Numbered from the stretch's first letter, positions 1-8,093 are shown. The stretch: 50,067 nucleotides of DNA from Bdellovibrio sp. CG22_combo_CG10-13_8_21_14_all_39_27 (GCA_002786715.1 PCTW01000045.1:1-50067); one strand, 5' to 3'. Notes: generated by a model from the sequence alone, not told the origin. A program made the numbers and translations.

Positions 1-164
1 AAAGCCGCGATATCAATTGACTGAGATTTTTGAAGTTCCGCTAGTCGATTCGAATAAATTCCCCACAGTGTCTCGATTGGTAAATAGAAATAGTCTTTAT
101 TATTTGATCTTGCGGTTACGTGGTAGAAATAATCTAGAGATCTTTCGATGGGTTTCCTAACCAA
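1..164 (-). CDS. IS200-like / REP-associated Y1 transposase, N-terminal part (runs off the left edge)
   Basis: An open frame of 54 codons runs leftwards off the window from a TTG at 164-162. AAGGAG lies at 175-170, six bases upstream, which supports this start. The peptide begins MVRKPIERSLDYFYHVTARS and continues with NNKDYFYLP. The YHVTAR-x-NN signature is the usual N-terminus of the Y1 (HUH) transposase superfamily, which includes IS200/IS605 TnpA and the REP-associated tyrosine transposases (RAYTs). These are DNA-nicking and rejoining enzymes that act at hairpins. The HUH and catalytic Tyr motifs would lie outside the window, so activity cannot be judged. A palindromic repeat recurs within 2.2 kb to the right, as expected for a RAYT. 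Family assignment is fairly secure; RAYT rather than IS200 TnpA is inference. Confidence 0.78.
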   Translation of the reverse strand, partial: MVRKPIERSLDYFYHVTARSNNKDYFYLPIETLWGIYSNRLAELQKSQSIDIAA

Positions 165-241
165 CTTTCACTCCTTGATAAATTTAACTCTCTTTTAACC
201 ATAGGATTAGATTGATTAGAATAAAAAATATTTCATTATGG

Positions 242-250
242 TGATATAAT
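242..250 (+). promoter_or_regulatory. extended -10 promoter candidate
   Basis: The sequence TGATATAAT is a perfect extended -10 element (TG-N-TATAAT). No convincing -35 lies 16-18 bp upstream, which is usual for extended -10 promoters. It would start transcription near 257, upstream of the repeat copy at 281-317 and of the exported protein gene starting at 330. If so, the repeat would be carried in the 5' leader. Confidence 0.45.
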
Positions 251-280
251 TCACTTATGAATTTCTTAGACTTACGAATT

Positions 281-317
281 GAAGCGATGTTTAAGAAAAA
301 AGGTGTTGGAACCTTTT
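281..317 (+). repeat. REP-like palindromic repeat, copy 1
   Basis: A 37-bp element whose core AAAGGTGTTGGAACCTTT has perfect 6-bp arms (AAAGGT/ACCTTT) around GTTGGA. It is preceded by an outer part, gaagcgatgtttaag. It matches the copy at 2325-2361 at about 32 of 37 positions. It ends directly before the GGGAG ribosome-binding site of the gene at 330, so it lies in that gene's leader. Confidence 0.75.
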
Positions 318-329
318 GGGAGAACCAAA

Positions 330-1130
330 TTGAAACATTTAATTACAATAATACTGCTCTTAGCATCTTTTGAGATCAAAGCTGAGGGGAAAATTAACAT
401 TAGCATTACTCCTCAAAAGGACAAAGAAGGAAGCTTAATTTTTTACAAGCAGGGCGATAAGTTTTTATTTAAAATTAAATCAGATACTTTATTTTACAAG
501 GATAAAGAAATTGCGAAGTGCAAAGATAAGGTCTGCCCTTTAGAAAAAAAACCAAAAGATCATCAAACGGAAGTTTGGTGGTGGAGTAGCATTCAATATG
601 CTGATTACATGATCGCCTTGGATCTATACATATCAGACTTCTTTGACTCGAATGAAAGTGATATGGAAGGAAGTTCAATTAAAGGAGGTCCTGATTCTGT
701 TGAAGTTTTATTTCAAGGAGAAAAGTTAAAAGGACCGGAGGATGCTGCACAATACAGTTCCCCGGAATTAGACTTTGACATCCTTAACAAACGTGGACAG
801 CGCTTTTTAAAATCTGATCAAGAGTTTCAAGACTACTTTTACAAAGTCCGAGATTGCGTATTTAAAGACGGAATAAAATGTAAAATTCTAACAGAATCGG
901 AAGATTGGTGGTCAGTAAAATACAAGTATGAAGGATTGATTTTGAAGGCCATGAATAATCCTGATAAATATATTACATATAATTTCAACAAGGGACCTGC
1001 TATTTATGACCATCAGTTAAAAATGAGTTGTTATTTCACTAGAAAAAATGAAAAGAAAAAATGGGAAATGAAATGCAATCAAAGTGGGATTGAAAATTAC
1101 AGACAGCATGATTTAGATCTCGTTTTTTAG
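330..1130 (+). CDS. hypothetical exported protein
   Basis: No family was recognised. The TTG at 330 is chosen because GGGAG lies at 318-322 and translation from it gives a clean signal peptide (MKHLITIILLLASFEIKA, cut near residue 18). A longer in-frame TTG at 279 would translate the repeat copy and is unlikely. The mature protein of about 250 residues is polar, rich in Lys, Asp and aromatic residues, and has five Cys residues that could form disulfides outside the cytoplasm. No transmembrane segment follows the signal. A head-to-head repeat pair begins at the base after the stop codon, so the gene sits between repeat copies as a discrete block, which suggests accessory DNA. Confidence 0.7.
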   Translation: MKHLITIILLLASFEIKAEGKINISITPQKDKEGSLIFYKQGDKFLFKIKSDTLFYKDKEIAKCKDKVCPLEKKPKDHQTEVWWWSSIQYADYMIALDLYISDFFDSNESDMEGSSIKGGPDSVEVLFQGEKLKGPEDAAQYSSPELDFDILNKRGQRFLKSDQEFQDYFYKVRDCVFKDGIKCKILTESEDWWSVKYKYEGLILKAMNNPDKYITYNFNKGPAIYDHQLKMSCYFTRKNEKKKWEMKCNQSGIENYRQHDLDLVF

Positions 1131-1182
1131 TTCCAACACCTTTTTGCTTAAGCGGTGTGTAAGGTAAAAGGTGTTGGAACCT
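1131..1182. repeat. two REP-like copies head-to-head, forming a 14-bp-stem hairpin
   Basis: An inverted copy (1131-1160) and a direct copy (about 1150-1182) overlap at their outer ends. The arms TTCCAACACCTTTT (1131-1144) and AAAAGGTGTTGGAA (1166-1179) are perfectly complementary, with a 21-nt loop. The structure starts right after the stop codon of the gene ending at 1130. It could fold in RNA as a terminator or stabilising hairpin, although it lacks a T-run, or in single-stranded DNA as a transposase substrate, as known for REP/BIME elements. Confidence 0.75.
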
Positions 1183-1277
1183 GTGAAAGTGAAATATCGA
1201 TTCAATTATCATCTTTTTTCATAGAAACCTTTTTAATATGGCGATAACTTCTTCTGTTTTTCAATAGGAGGATTGAG

Positions 1278-1787
1278 TTGCAATATCCCATCGAACAAAT
1301 TCAAAGCATGATTTACGTGATTCGCGGACTTCGAGTGATGCTTGATAGTGATCTGGCAAAGCTTTATGGAGTTGAAACAAAAAGCTTGAATAGACAGGTT
1401 AAGAGAAATTTAAAAAGGTTTCCTGGTGATTTCATGTTTGAATTATCCAAAGAAGAGCATGAAAACTTGAGGTACCAAATTGGCACCTCAAGTTCAGAAT
1501 ATGGGGGAAGACGTTATCAACCCTTAGTTTTTACAGAAAATGGAGTGGCAATGCTTTCAAGTGTTTTAAAAAGTGATCACGCCGTCATGGTTAACATTTC
1601 AATCATGAGAATTTTCACCAAGCTTAGAAGTTTTCATCTACTAGAAAATAATTTGGTGAATGAAATTGATAAATTAAAGAACGACACAAATAAAATTTTT
1701 AAGATTGTCTTTGAAAGATTAGATGATCTCGAGGATCTGAGTACGCCAAGACTACCAGATAAACGGAGAAAGATAGGAATCAAGTGA
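1278..1787 (+). CDS. ORF6N-domain protein
   Basis: This 169-residue protein carries an ORF6N domain over about residues 8-110. It shows IRGLRVMLDSDLAKLYGVET, then RNLKRFPGDFMFELSKEE, then YQPLVFTENGVAMLSSVL, all typical of the family (Pfam PF10543). ORF6N is a putative DNA-binding domain common in phages and mobile elements, and its function in bacterial chromosomes is not established. The C-terminal 50 residues look like a helical coiled-coil followed by a basic tail (PDKRRK). The TTG start is supported by AGGAGG at 1266-1271. The gene is convergent with the acetyltransferase gene, 2 bp apart, and both lie between repeat copies. No other phage gene is nearby, so it appears to be a solitary cargo gene. 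Confidence 0.88.
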   Translation: MQYPIEQIQSMIYVIRGLRVMLDSDLAKLYGVETKSLNRQVKRNLKRFPGDFMFELSKEEHENLRYQIGTSSSEYGGRRYQPLVFTENGVAMLSSVLKSDHAVMVNISIMRIFTKLRSFHLLENNLVNEIDKLKNDTNKIFKIVFERLDDLEDLSTPRLPDKRRKIGIK

Positions 1788-1789
1788 AC

Positions 1790-2281
1790 TTAAAGTTTTG
1801 TTACAATCATCTCCATCGGATAGTATTCAAAAGCGGTTCCTCGAGTGTGGTAAAGTTTTTCTTCTCCGGTGGCGATGAAGCCCATCTTTTCATAAAAGGG
1901 CTTTGCCGTTTTAGTCGCACCAATCACAATTTTTTTTGCGCCAAGATCGATGAGATATTTTTTGGCCAGTTCGACGATTTCTTTTCCAATTCCGTGGCCT
2001 TTAATCTTGGGTGTAAAATAAAGCCCTCTAATCTCGCCCAAGTTTTCGCCGTGATAATTAGCATGGCAAAATCCTTCAATGGCACCATCGACTTCAACTA
2101 CACGATAGAAGTGATTGGTGAGTGAATTAATCCAAACTTCGTCACTATAAATAACCCCAGACCAGCCTGCAATTTGTTCAGGAGAATAATCCTTCGAGCA
2201 AATTTCTCGGATTGACAATACATGAGCAGTATTGACGGCTTCTTTCTCGTGAATTTGTGCTTCTCGAATAATATATTTCAT
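1790..2281 (-). CDS. GNAT-family N-acetyltransferase
   Basis: This 163-residue protein has the GNAT fold pattern. There is an N-terminal IREAQ strand, then GEIRGLYFTPKIKGHGIGKE (motif A, acetyl-CoA pyrophosphate loop, GHGIG), and a C-terminal AKPFYEKMGF-x-ATGE segment (motif B). It should transfer an acetyl group to an unknown small molecule or protein amine. The ATG at 2281 is preferred to an upstream in-frame ATG because GAGG sits five bases before it and homologues usually begin MKY-I-R-A. It is the only minus-strand gene of the repeat-bounded block. The substrate cannot be predicted. Confidence 0.85.
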   Translation of the reverse strand: MKYIIREAQIHEKEAVNTAHVLSIREICSKDYSPEQIAGWSGVIYSDEVWINSLTNHFYRVVEVDGAIEGFCHANYHGENLGEIRGLYFTPKIKGHGIGKEIVELAKKYLIDLGAKKIVIGATKTAKPFYEKMGFIATGEEKLYHTRGTAFEYYPMEMIVTKL

Positions 2282-2324
2282 ACTTACCTCGTCATTTTCT
2301 ATCATAGACACAAGATGAATTCAT

Positions 2325-2361
2325 GAAGCACCGCTTAAGGAAAAAGGTGTTGGAACCTTTT
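2325..2361 (+). repeat. REP-like palindromic repeat, copy 4
   Basis: gaagcaccgcttaagg followed by the core AAAAAGGTGTTGGAACCTTTT. It lies between the divergent acetyltransferase gene and the ASPIC/UnbV gene, ending 5 bp before the ATG at 2367. Because of this, the UnbV gene has no normal Shine-Dalgarno outside the repeat; only GGAA within the repeat is available. Confidence 0.75.
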
Positions 2362-2366
2362 ATATT

Positions 2367-4616
2367 ATGTATAATTTATGGATGTATAAATACTTAAATG
2401 TCCTAGCCTCTGTATTCATTCTCCTTATGGCGTTTAATCTCGAGGCTAAAGAAGTTGTCCTCAAGAAAGAGATTAATTGGGATTCTGCTGCTCATACTCA
2501 AGAGATGAGTCATCTTTTAGATAAAGTAAATTCACAAATTAACAGAGGTGAAGATTACTATGTCGATAATAGTTTAAGAGCAAAAGAAATTTATAATATT
2601 GCAAAAACTCAACTCGGTAGTGAAAAACTTGAAACTTTATTGGAAGTTGCAGTTGAATATTTAAATGCGGGTGAATTAGATTCAGCGATTTCGCTTTTAC
2701 TAAATGAAATTTTGAATTCTTCAGTGGCAAAGAAAAATGAAAAGTTTGAAAGAGAAGCTCGTTTCATTTTAGCAGCAGTTTATTTTCGTAAAGGTGAAAA
2801 AAGTAATTGCATGCATTTTAACAATTCAGATAGTTGTATTTTTCCTTTGAAGAAAGGGGGGATTCATCGAGAAAAGAAATGGGCAAAAGAGTCCATCGTC
2901 GTTTTAAACAAGTTGCTTAAAAACAAAAAGCTTCCTTACGCTGAACAATTAAAGTATCAGTGGTTGTTAAATATTTCGTATATGGCCTTAGGTGAGTTTC
3001 CAAATCAAGTCCCCAAACGTTATTTGTTAAAAGCTGAAAAAATATTAGATAAGACTAAACTTTTAAAATTTGAAAATGTATCTAAATCTCTTGGCGTTGA
3101 TGCTTCTTTCCATGCTGGGGGAGCAATCATGGATGACTTTAACAATGATGGTTTTTTAGACATTATTGCTTCTTCTTTTCATTTGGGTGATCCCCTTAGC
3201 ATTTATTTAAATAATGGGAAGGAAGGATTTAATAACGTTTCCGAAACATCTGGGCTTAAGGGGATTACCGGAGGGCTTCATATTTCTCAAATTGATTATG
3301 ACAATGATGGCAACCTCGATTTTTATGTGAACAGAGGGGCTTGGCGGAGTGACTTGTCAGCGACTGCTGGAAATTATCCAAATTCTCTTATTCGCAACAA
3401 CGGGAATGGAACGTTTACTGATGTTACAAAAATCAGTGGATTATTGAGCTTGTTACCTACGCAAAGTTCGGTTTGGGCAGATTTTGATAATGATGGTTTT
3501 GTAGATATCTTTGTTGGTCACGAAATAACGACAGGAAATCCTGGAACTAAAAATTGGGAATTGTTTAAAAATCTAGGAGATGGAACTTTCAACGAAATTT
3601 CTAAAACGATAAAGGGAATTGAATTGAAGGATGTGTGGATAAAAGGAGTGGCTGTTGGCGACTTTAATAATGATGGGTTCGGAGACTTATTTATTTCAAT
3701 TTATGGTGGTTCTAATAAATTATTCATAGCTCAGGGGGCATGGAATTTTATAGACGCATCTTCAAAAGCTGGGATTAGTGATCCTCAGTTTAGTTTTTCT
3801 ACTTCAATCTTTGATTTTAATAATGACGGATTAGAAGATATTCTTGTCTACGCTTATGATTATAATCAGACAGATATCTCCGATGTCGTTCTTGATTATA
3901 TTGGCCAAAAGAAAAAGTCAGGTAAATCGAGTAATCCCGCTCTCTATCGAAATAACGGGGATGGAACTTTTACTAATGTTACTTCTCAAGTGGGACTGGA
4001 TTACGAACTTCTGGCCATGGGAACTAATGTTGGGGATATAAACAATGACGGCTGGCTAGACATCTATGTTGGAACAGGAACACCTCAGATGTATTTTCTA
4101 GTTCCCAATCGAATGTTTTTAAATCAAGGAGGAAAGCGTTTTGTTGATGTGACTGAAATGACAGGCTTGGGACATTTACAAAAGGGACATGCCATTTCAT
4201 TCGGTGATTTTGATAATGATGGTGATCAAGATATTTACGCTGTCATGGGCGGTGCTTATTCCGATGACAAGTTTGAAAATGCTCTATTCATGAATAAAAA
4301 TAATTCTAATAAGTGGATTAAGATGCTTCTTGTTGGAACCAAGAGCAATAGATCGGCCGTCGGAGCAAGAGTTAAAATTGTTACTAAAAATAAGAAAAAT
4401 AAATTAAGAAGTATTTATCGAACTATAAGTAGCGGCAGTAGTTTTGGATCTAACTCTTTTTTATTACACATTGGTTTGGACGATGCACTCTCAATTGAGA
4501 GTATAGAAGTGAGATGGCCAGATGGTTCAGAGCAAATAAAGATTGATATTAGCGACGTGAAGATAAATAATCGTTATAGAATCAAAGAAGGTGTTAACAG
4601 AGCAGAAATGTATTAG
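2367..4616 (+). CDS. exported CRTAC1-like protein with FG-GAP/VCBS repeats and C-terminal ASPIC/UnbV domain
   Basis: This 749-residue protein starts with a signal peptide (hydrophobic stretch at about residues 8-27, ending NLEAKEVV). An all-helical region of about 200 residues follows, possibly TPR-like. Then come at least seven calcium-loop repeats of the D-x-[DN]-x-DG type, for example DDFNNDGFLD, DYDNDGNLD, DFDNDGFVD and DFDNDGDQD, which build a beta-propeller. The C-terminus has the ASPIC/UnbV signature: SAVGARVKI, a SSGSSFGSNS segment and IEVRWPDGSEQ. Proteins of this class are secreted and bind Ca2+, but their biochemical role is unknown. It is the first gene of an apparent operon with a second UnbV-like gene and an NqrB/RnfD-like gene. 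Its 5' end abuts a palindromic repeat. The start is uncertain between 2367 and the ATG at 2382. Confidence 0.9.
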   Translation: MYNLWMYKYLNVLASVFILLMAFNLEAKEVVLKKEINWDSAAHTQEMSHLLDKVNSQINRGEDYYVDNSLRAKEIYNIAKTQLGSEKLETLLEVAVEYLNAGELDSAISLLLNEILNSSVAKKNEKFEREARFILAAVYFRKGEKSNCMHFNNSDSCIFPLKKGGIHREKKWAKESIVVLNKLLKNKKLPYAEQLKYQWLLNISYMALGEFPNQVPKRYLLKAEKILDKTKLLKFENVSKSLGVDASFHAGGAIMDDFNNDGFLDIIASSFHLGDPLSIYLNNGKEGFNNVSETSGLKGITGGLHISQIDYDNDGNLDFYVNRGAWRSDLSATAGNYPNSLIRNNGNGTFTDVTKISGLLSLLPTQSSVWADFDNDGFVDIFVGHEITTGNPGTKNWELFKNLGDGTFNEISKTIKGIELKDVWIKGVAVGDFNNDGFGDLFISIYGGSNKLFIAQGAWNFIDASSKAGISDPQFSFSTSIFDFNNDGLEDILVYAYDYNQTDISDVVLDYIGQKKKSGKSSNPALYRNNGDGTFTNVTSQVGLDYELLAMGTNVGDINNDGWLDIYVGTGTPQMYFLVPNRMFLNQGGKRFVDVTEMTGLGHLQKGHAISFGDFDNDGDQDIYAVMGGAYSDDKFENALFMNKNNSNKWIKMLLVGTKSNRSAVGARVKIVTKNKKNKLRSIYRTISSGSSFGSNSFLLHIGLDDALSIESIEVRWPDGSEQIKIDISDVKINNRYRIKEGVNRAEMY

Positions 4617-4645
4617 ACACAATCACTCAACTAAGATGGAGCGAA

Positions 4646-6357
4646 ATGCTATATCAAAAAAAGATTCAATTGCTACTTATGATGTTTCTTGTCTCAAGTT
4701 GTTTTGATAAAGCAGAAAAAGCGGCCAACGAAAAATTTGATCCAGGCATTGTCATTAGTGATGTCACGAAAAAGAGTCTAATTGATTTTAAGCATGAGCA
4801 GGGAAGATATTTTGATAAAAAACACAAAAATGTTTCAAGATATATAAGTTCCATGACTTCTTCGGTTGCAGTGGCCGATATTAATAATGATGGTTGGCAA
4901 GATTTTTTTATTAGTAATGATACTAAGAAGCATGGACTTTATATAAACAAAGGTGACGGAACTTTTGTCGATCAGTTTGCCTCATCTGGAATCGATACTT
5001 CAAAAGTTGAAAGTGTTCAACGTCCCATTTTTTCGATTACGATAACGATGGCTACAAAGATCTTTTCCTAGGGACCAATAGCTATTTTTATCTCTATAAG
5101 AATATTTCAGGGACTACATTTAAAGACGTTACAGCGGAACTTGGGCTAGGTAAGGAAAAATTATTTTTAATTGCGGGTAATGTAATTGATTACAACAAAG
5201 ATGGTTTTTTAGATCTGGTTGTATCCGGATATTTTCCTGAGTCGCATAGAACAAATGATCCGCGTTTTATGCCAGAGACTTTTGAAGGTGCTGCTAATGG
5301 AGGACCTGTTTATGTTTTTAAGAACGAAAATGGAAAAAGATTTATAAAGCAGCCTGGTGCTCTTGGGATACCTGATGGAGCTTGGACCCTTGCCATCGGA
5401 GTCTATGACTTCAATAACGATGGATACGATGATCTTTGGTTTGCCAATGATTTTAATTCTGATTGGGCATATCTCAATAATCATGGGAAGAATTTTATTG
5501 ATAATTCTGAATCCTTGAAATCAAGTGAATCCAATAATGGAATGAATTCTGAAATAGCAGACATCGATGATGATGGTCTTCCTGTCGTTTATGTTTCTCA
5601 AATTTATCAAGAGGGGATAGAGCCCGATGGCAATACACTTTTTAAAATGAGTCCCGATGGAAATTTTAAGGATGTGGCAAAAACAAGAGGTATTGATAAA
5701 TGTGGCTGGTCTTGGGGAGCTAAATTTATAGACTTGGATAATAATTCAAAATTAGATCTGGTTGTGAGCAATGGCTATTTTTCCGGTGACCCAAAGAAGT
5801 CTCTATGGTTTAGTACAGGAACACTTGGTTCAGGCGGAAAGGACTTTTTAGTTGATGCTCGCAATTGGCCAGATCTTACCGATGGAACTTGGGGAGGTTA
5901 TCAACATAAATGTGTGTTTTATAATAAAGGAAATGAATTTGTTAATATTATAGAATCGACCGATCTTAATGATAATCTTGAAGATGGTCGCTCTCTCGCC
6001 GTCATTGATTTTCTTAACAATGGATTTCAATCTCTCCTTTTGGCTACTCAAAATGGTCATGCCTATCTTTATCAAGTCAGTAATAGAGAAAAGAGAAATT
6101 GGATTGGGTTTTCTCTTATCGGGAAAGAAAGTGGAACAGATGCATTTGGTGCAAAAGTAAAAATTGAATTGGATAAGAGAACGTTGAGTAGAACAAAAGT
6201 TCCAACAAATGGATTTGCTTCTCAAAGTGATTCCAGAATACATTTTGGACTAGGTCTCAATAACTCTATTAAAAAAATTACTGTCTTTTGGCCCAATGGA
6301 AAAACTGTTGAATTAAAAGATTATAACCTTAATAGCTATAATAAAATTTATGAATAA
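4646..6357 (+). pseudogene. second ASPIC/UnbV (CRTAC1-like) lipoprotein gene, split by a 1-nt frameshift at a T6 tract
   Basis: The 5' frame (4646-5071) starts with a lipobox (MFLVSSC) and contains DINNDGWQD. Near 5028-5033 the reading continues one frame back: after CCC ATT the other frame reads FFDYDNDGYKDLF and stays open to 6357. The shift point is a run of six T. A seventh T would give one frame of 570 codons, with at least four more calcium-type loops (DYNKDGFLD, DFNNDGYDD and others) and a C-terminal ASPIC/UnbV domain (FGAKVKIELD, ITVFWPNGKTVEL). The remainder shows no decay, so the lesion is recent, is a sequencing error, or is a contingency-type tract. If intact, it would be an outer-surface or periplasmic Ca2+-binding propeller paralogous to the upstream gene. 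It lies 29 bp downstream of that gene. Confidence 0.85.
5028..5033 (+). other. T6 homopolymer at the frameshift of the second UnbV-like gene
   Basis: Context CCCATTTTTTCGATTAC. The upstream frame reads CCC ATT TTT TCG, and the frame that stays open reads TTT TTC GAT TAC. Insertion of one T, or a -1 slip on TTT, joins the two halves exactly at a conserved FDYDNDG calcium loop. Confidence 0.8.
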
Positions 6358-7168
6358 ATTTAAAATCATAATCCCTAGATATAACGATCCCCGTTGGATT
6401 GTGTTCAGTATGTTCTGTCTTTATACATTCATATCAATGTTGACTCCCCATTTTGGGCGAAATATTTGGCAATTTTTTGCTGCTGTCATTCCAGCTCTAA
6501 TTCTAGATGCATGCTTCACTTACTATTATAAAAGAGTTTTCTTTTTTTCATTGAGCGGACTTCTCTCTTCAATGGGGGTTTGCTTTCTCTTGTTTTCACC
6601 TCTTATTTGGCCATTTTCAATTGCAGCAATTTTCACCATCGCTTCAAAGCATTTGATACGATATAAAGGTAATCATATTTTCAATCCCAATAATTTTGGA
6701 GTTGTTGTAAGCTTATTCTTTCTGTCGGCAGTTGTTTCTACAACATCCGGGAGATGGCCAAATGCGCCCGGTTTTGCAATGCTTTTTATTTTTCTCGGTC
6801 TTATTGCTACCTATAAAGTAAAAAGAATAGATATGGCCCTCTCTTTTATTTTTTGGTTTTCAGTTTTTACATTTGTTAGATATAAGATAAGTGGAAGTTC
6901 TAATATGATGTTTTTCTACTTACCTATGACGGGACCTGTTTTTTATCTTTTTTCTTTTTTTCATATTACGGATCCGATCACTTCTCCTTCTACTCGAAAA
7001 GGAAGACTTCTCTTTGCGTTTATCTTGGCAGTAATTGATGGAATCTTGAGATACAATCAAGTTCTCTATTCACCTTTTTATGCTTTATTCATAGCTACTA
7101 TTTTAAAGCAATTTCTTCCCCAAATTTTACCGTTACAGGATTCTAAGAAGATTTGGATTTATAAATAG
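6350..7168 (+). CDS. NqrB/RnfD-family (UnbU-like) integral membrane protein
   Basis: This 272-residue protein has eight or nine hydrophobic helices. It has the NqrB/RnfD family hallmarks NHIFNPNNFG (about residues 103-112) and FFHITDPITSPSTRKGRLLF (about residues 202-221). In Na+-NQR and Rnf complexes these subunits carry covalent flavin on a Thr in an SGAT-type motif. I see no such motif here, so flavinylation is doubtful. No other Nqr or Rnf subunit is nearby. The gene overlaps the preceding UnbV-like gene by 8 bp, implying translational coupling. The pair UnbV + RnfD-like protein matches the UnbV/UnbU pair known from enediyne gene clusters, so a transport or electron-transfer role coupled to the exported UnbV proteins is inferred. 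Confidence 0.82.
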   Translation: MNKFKIIIPRYNDPRWIVFSMFCLYTFISMLTPHFGRNIWQFFAAVIPALILDACFTYYYKRVFFFSLSGLLSSMGVCFLLFSPLIWPFSIAAIFTIASKHLIRYKGNHIFNPNNFGVVVSLFFLSAVVSTTSGRWPNAPGFAMLFIFLGLIATYKVKRIDMALSFIFWFSVFTFVRYKISGSSNMMFFYLPMTGPVFYLFSFFHITDPITSPSTRKGRLLFAFILAVIDGILRYNQVLYSPFYALFIATILKQFLPQILPLQDSKKIWIYK

Positions 7169-7391
7169 TTTTTAATTCATCTGAATGTCTTTTATGAGAA
7201 AATAGAATACATGAGTAGTATCGACGGTCTCTTCTTTGCAATCTATTGGAATTTAAGTTCAAAGCTTTTATTTTGAGTAGAGCACTCCAGAACCTTTTTG
7301 TCGGCCAATCAAACCTTAACAGACATTTGCTAGGAATTAGTGAGGGGAGGCCTTAGAATAAGAGAAACGAATCATTGTCCAAGGAGGGACT

Positions 7392-8093
7392 TTGAAAAAT
7401 CTGATCACGTGCTTATTAGCACTATTTTCCTTTTCCTTGTTTGCTCAAGACTACAGTCCAGTAGGGGCGTCTTGTGACTCTTTACTTCAAAATACTTATT
7501 ACCAAATTTGCTATTCTAAAAATCATAAGCAAGCGCAGTGGACTGGTCATTGGTTAACAGTTGAAAGTGTTAATGGCCCAGCGTCTAGAACCAATAATTT
7601 TAGACCAGACACAAGAGTGAGTGATCCTGTTATGCAGAATGACTATTCTAAAACGGGATTTGATCGCGGACATTTGGTTCCAGCCGGAGACATGAAGCTA
7701 AACAAGCAAGCGATGTCAGAGACATTTTTCATGACCAATATGTCACCCCAGAGACCACGCTTTAACCAAGGAATTTGGGCGCAACTTGAAAATGGTGTAC
7801 GCGATATGGTTCGCAAAATGGGCCGTGCTTACGTCGTTACAGCTCCTATTCTTAAGGCCAATCTTCCTCGCATCAGATCAGGTGTTTCTATTCCTGAGCG
7901 TTATTACAAGATCGCCTACTTTCCAGATGCCGGAATCATGCGTGCATACTTAATTGAAAATGATAATCAAAATGGTGTTTCTTACACTCACTTTCAAGTG
8001 TCTGTTGACCAGATTGAGACTGAGACGGGATTGGATTTCTTTTCGCAACTTCCTGATTCAATCGAAGATACACTCGAATCTGAACTACGTTAG
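7392..8093 (+). CDS. secreted DNA/RNA non-specific endonuclease (NUC family)
   Basis: This 233-residue protein has a signal peptide (MKNLITCLLALFSFSLFA). The catalytic DRGHLVPAGD is at residues 91-100, with His94 as general base. A TNMSPQ-x5-N segment (about 115-125) contains the Mg2+-ligating Asn. This is the Serratia-nuclease/EndoG fold, which degrades single- and double-stranded DNA and RNA outside the cytoplasm. Four Cys (residues 7, 28, 40 and others) may form disulfides after export. The TTG start follows a strong AAGGAGG at 7381-7387. A role in digesting prey or environmental nucleic acid is inferred. The last 9 bp overlap the convergent glycosyltransferase gene. Confidence 0.93.
   Translation: MKNLITCLLALFSFSLFAQDYSPVGASCDSLLQNTYYQICYSKNHKQAQWTGHWLTVESVNGPASRTNNFRPDTRVSDPVMQNDYSKTGFDRGHLVPAGDMKLNKQAMSETFFMTNMSPQRPRFNQGIWAQLENGVRDMVRKMGRAYVVTAPILKANLPRIRSGVSIPERYYKIAYFPDAGIMRAYLIENDNQNGVSYTHFQVSVDQIETETGLDFFSQLPDSIEDTLESELR

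Noticed and set aside
1278-1787. Prophage remnant, suggested by the ORF6N domain
   Set aside because: No integrase, structural, lysis or other phage gene lies nearby; the domain also occurs as a solitary chromosomal gene.
1784-2125. Open frame on the plus strand opposite the acetyltransferase gene
   Set aside because: It is antisense to a clear GNAT gene, has no ribosome-binding site of its own and no recognisable domain.
281-2361. Integron-type attC sites suggested by cassette-like genes between imperfect palindromes
   Set aside because: The repeat core lacks the RYYYAAC/GTTRRRY core sites (GTTGGAA ends in A), there is no integrase in view, and one of the cargo genes is on the opposite strand.
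5028-5033. Programmed -1 ribosomal frameshift at the T6 tract
   Set aside because: There is no full X-XXY-YYZ slippery heptamer in the upstream frame (codons ATT TTT TCG), and I see no strong stem or pseudoknot right downstream. A simple indel explains it better, though slippage on TTT is not excluded.
6350-7168. Part of a complete Rnf or Na+-NQR complex
   Set aside because: No other Rnf/Nqr subunit is present within the window, and the flavin-attachment motif is not visible.
7169-7391. Possible small RNA or gene remnant in the 223-bp gap before the nuclease
   Set aside because: There is no hairpin with T-tract, no tRNA-like cloverleaf and only a 21-codon frame without a ribosome-binding site.
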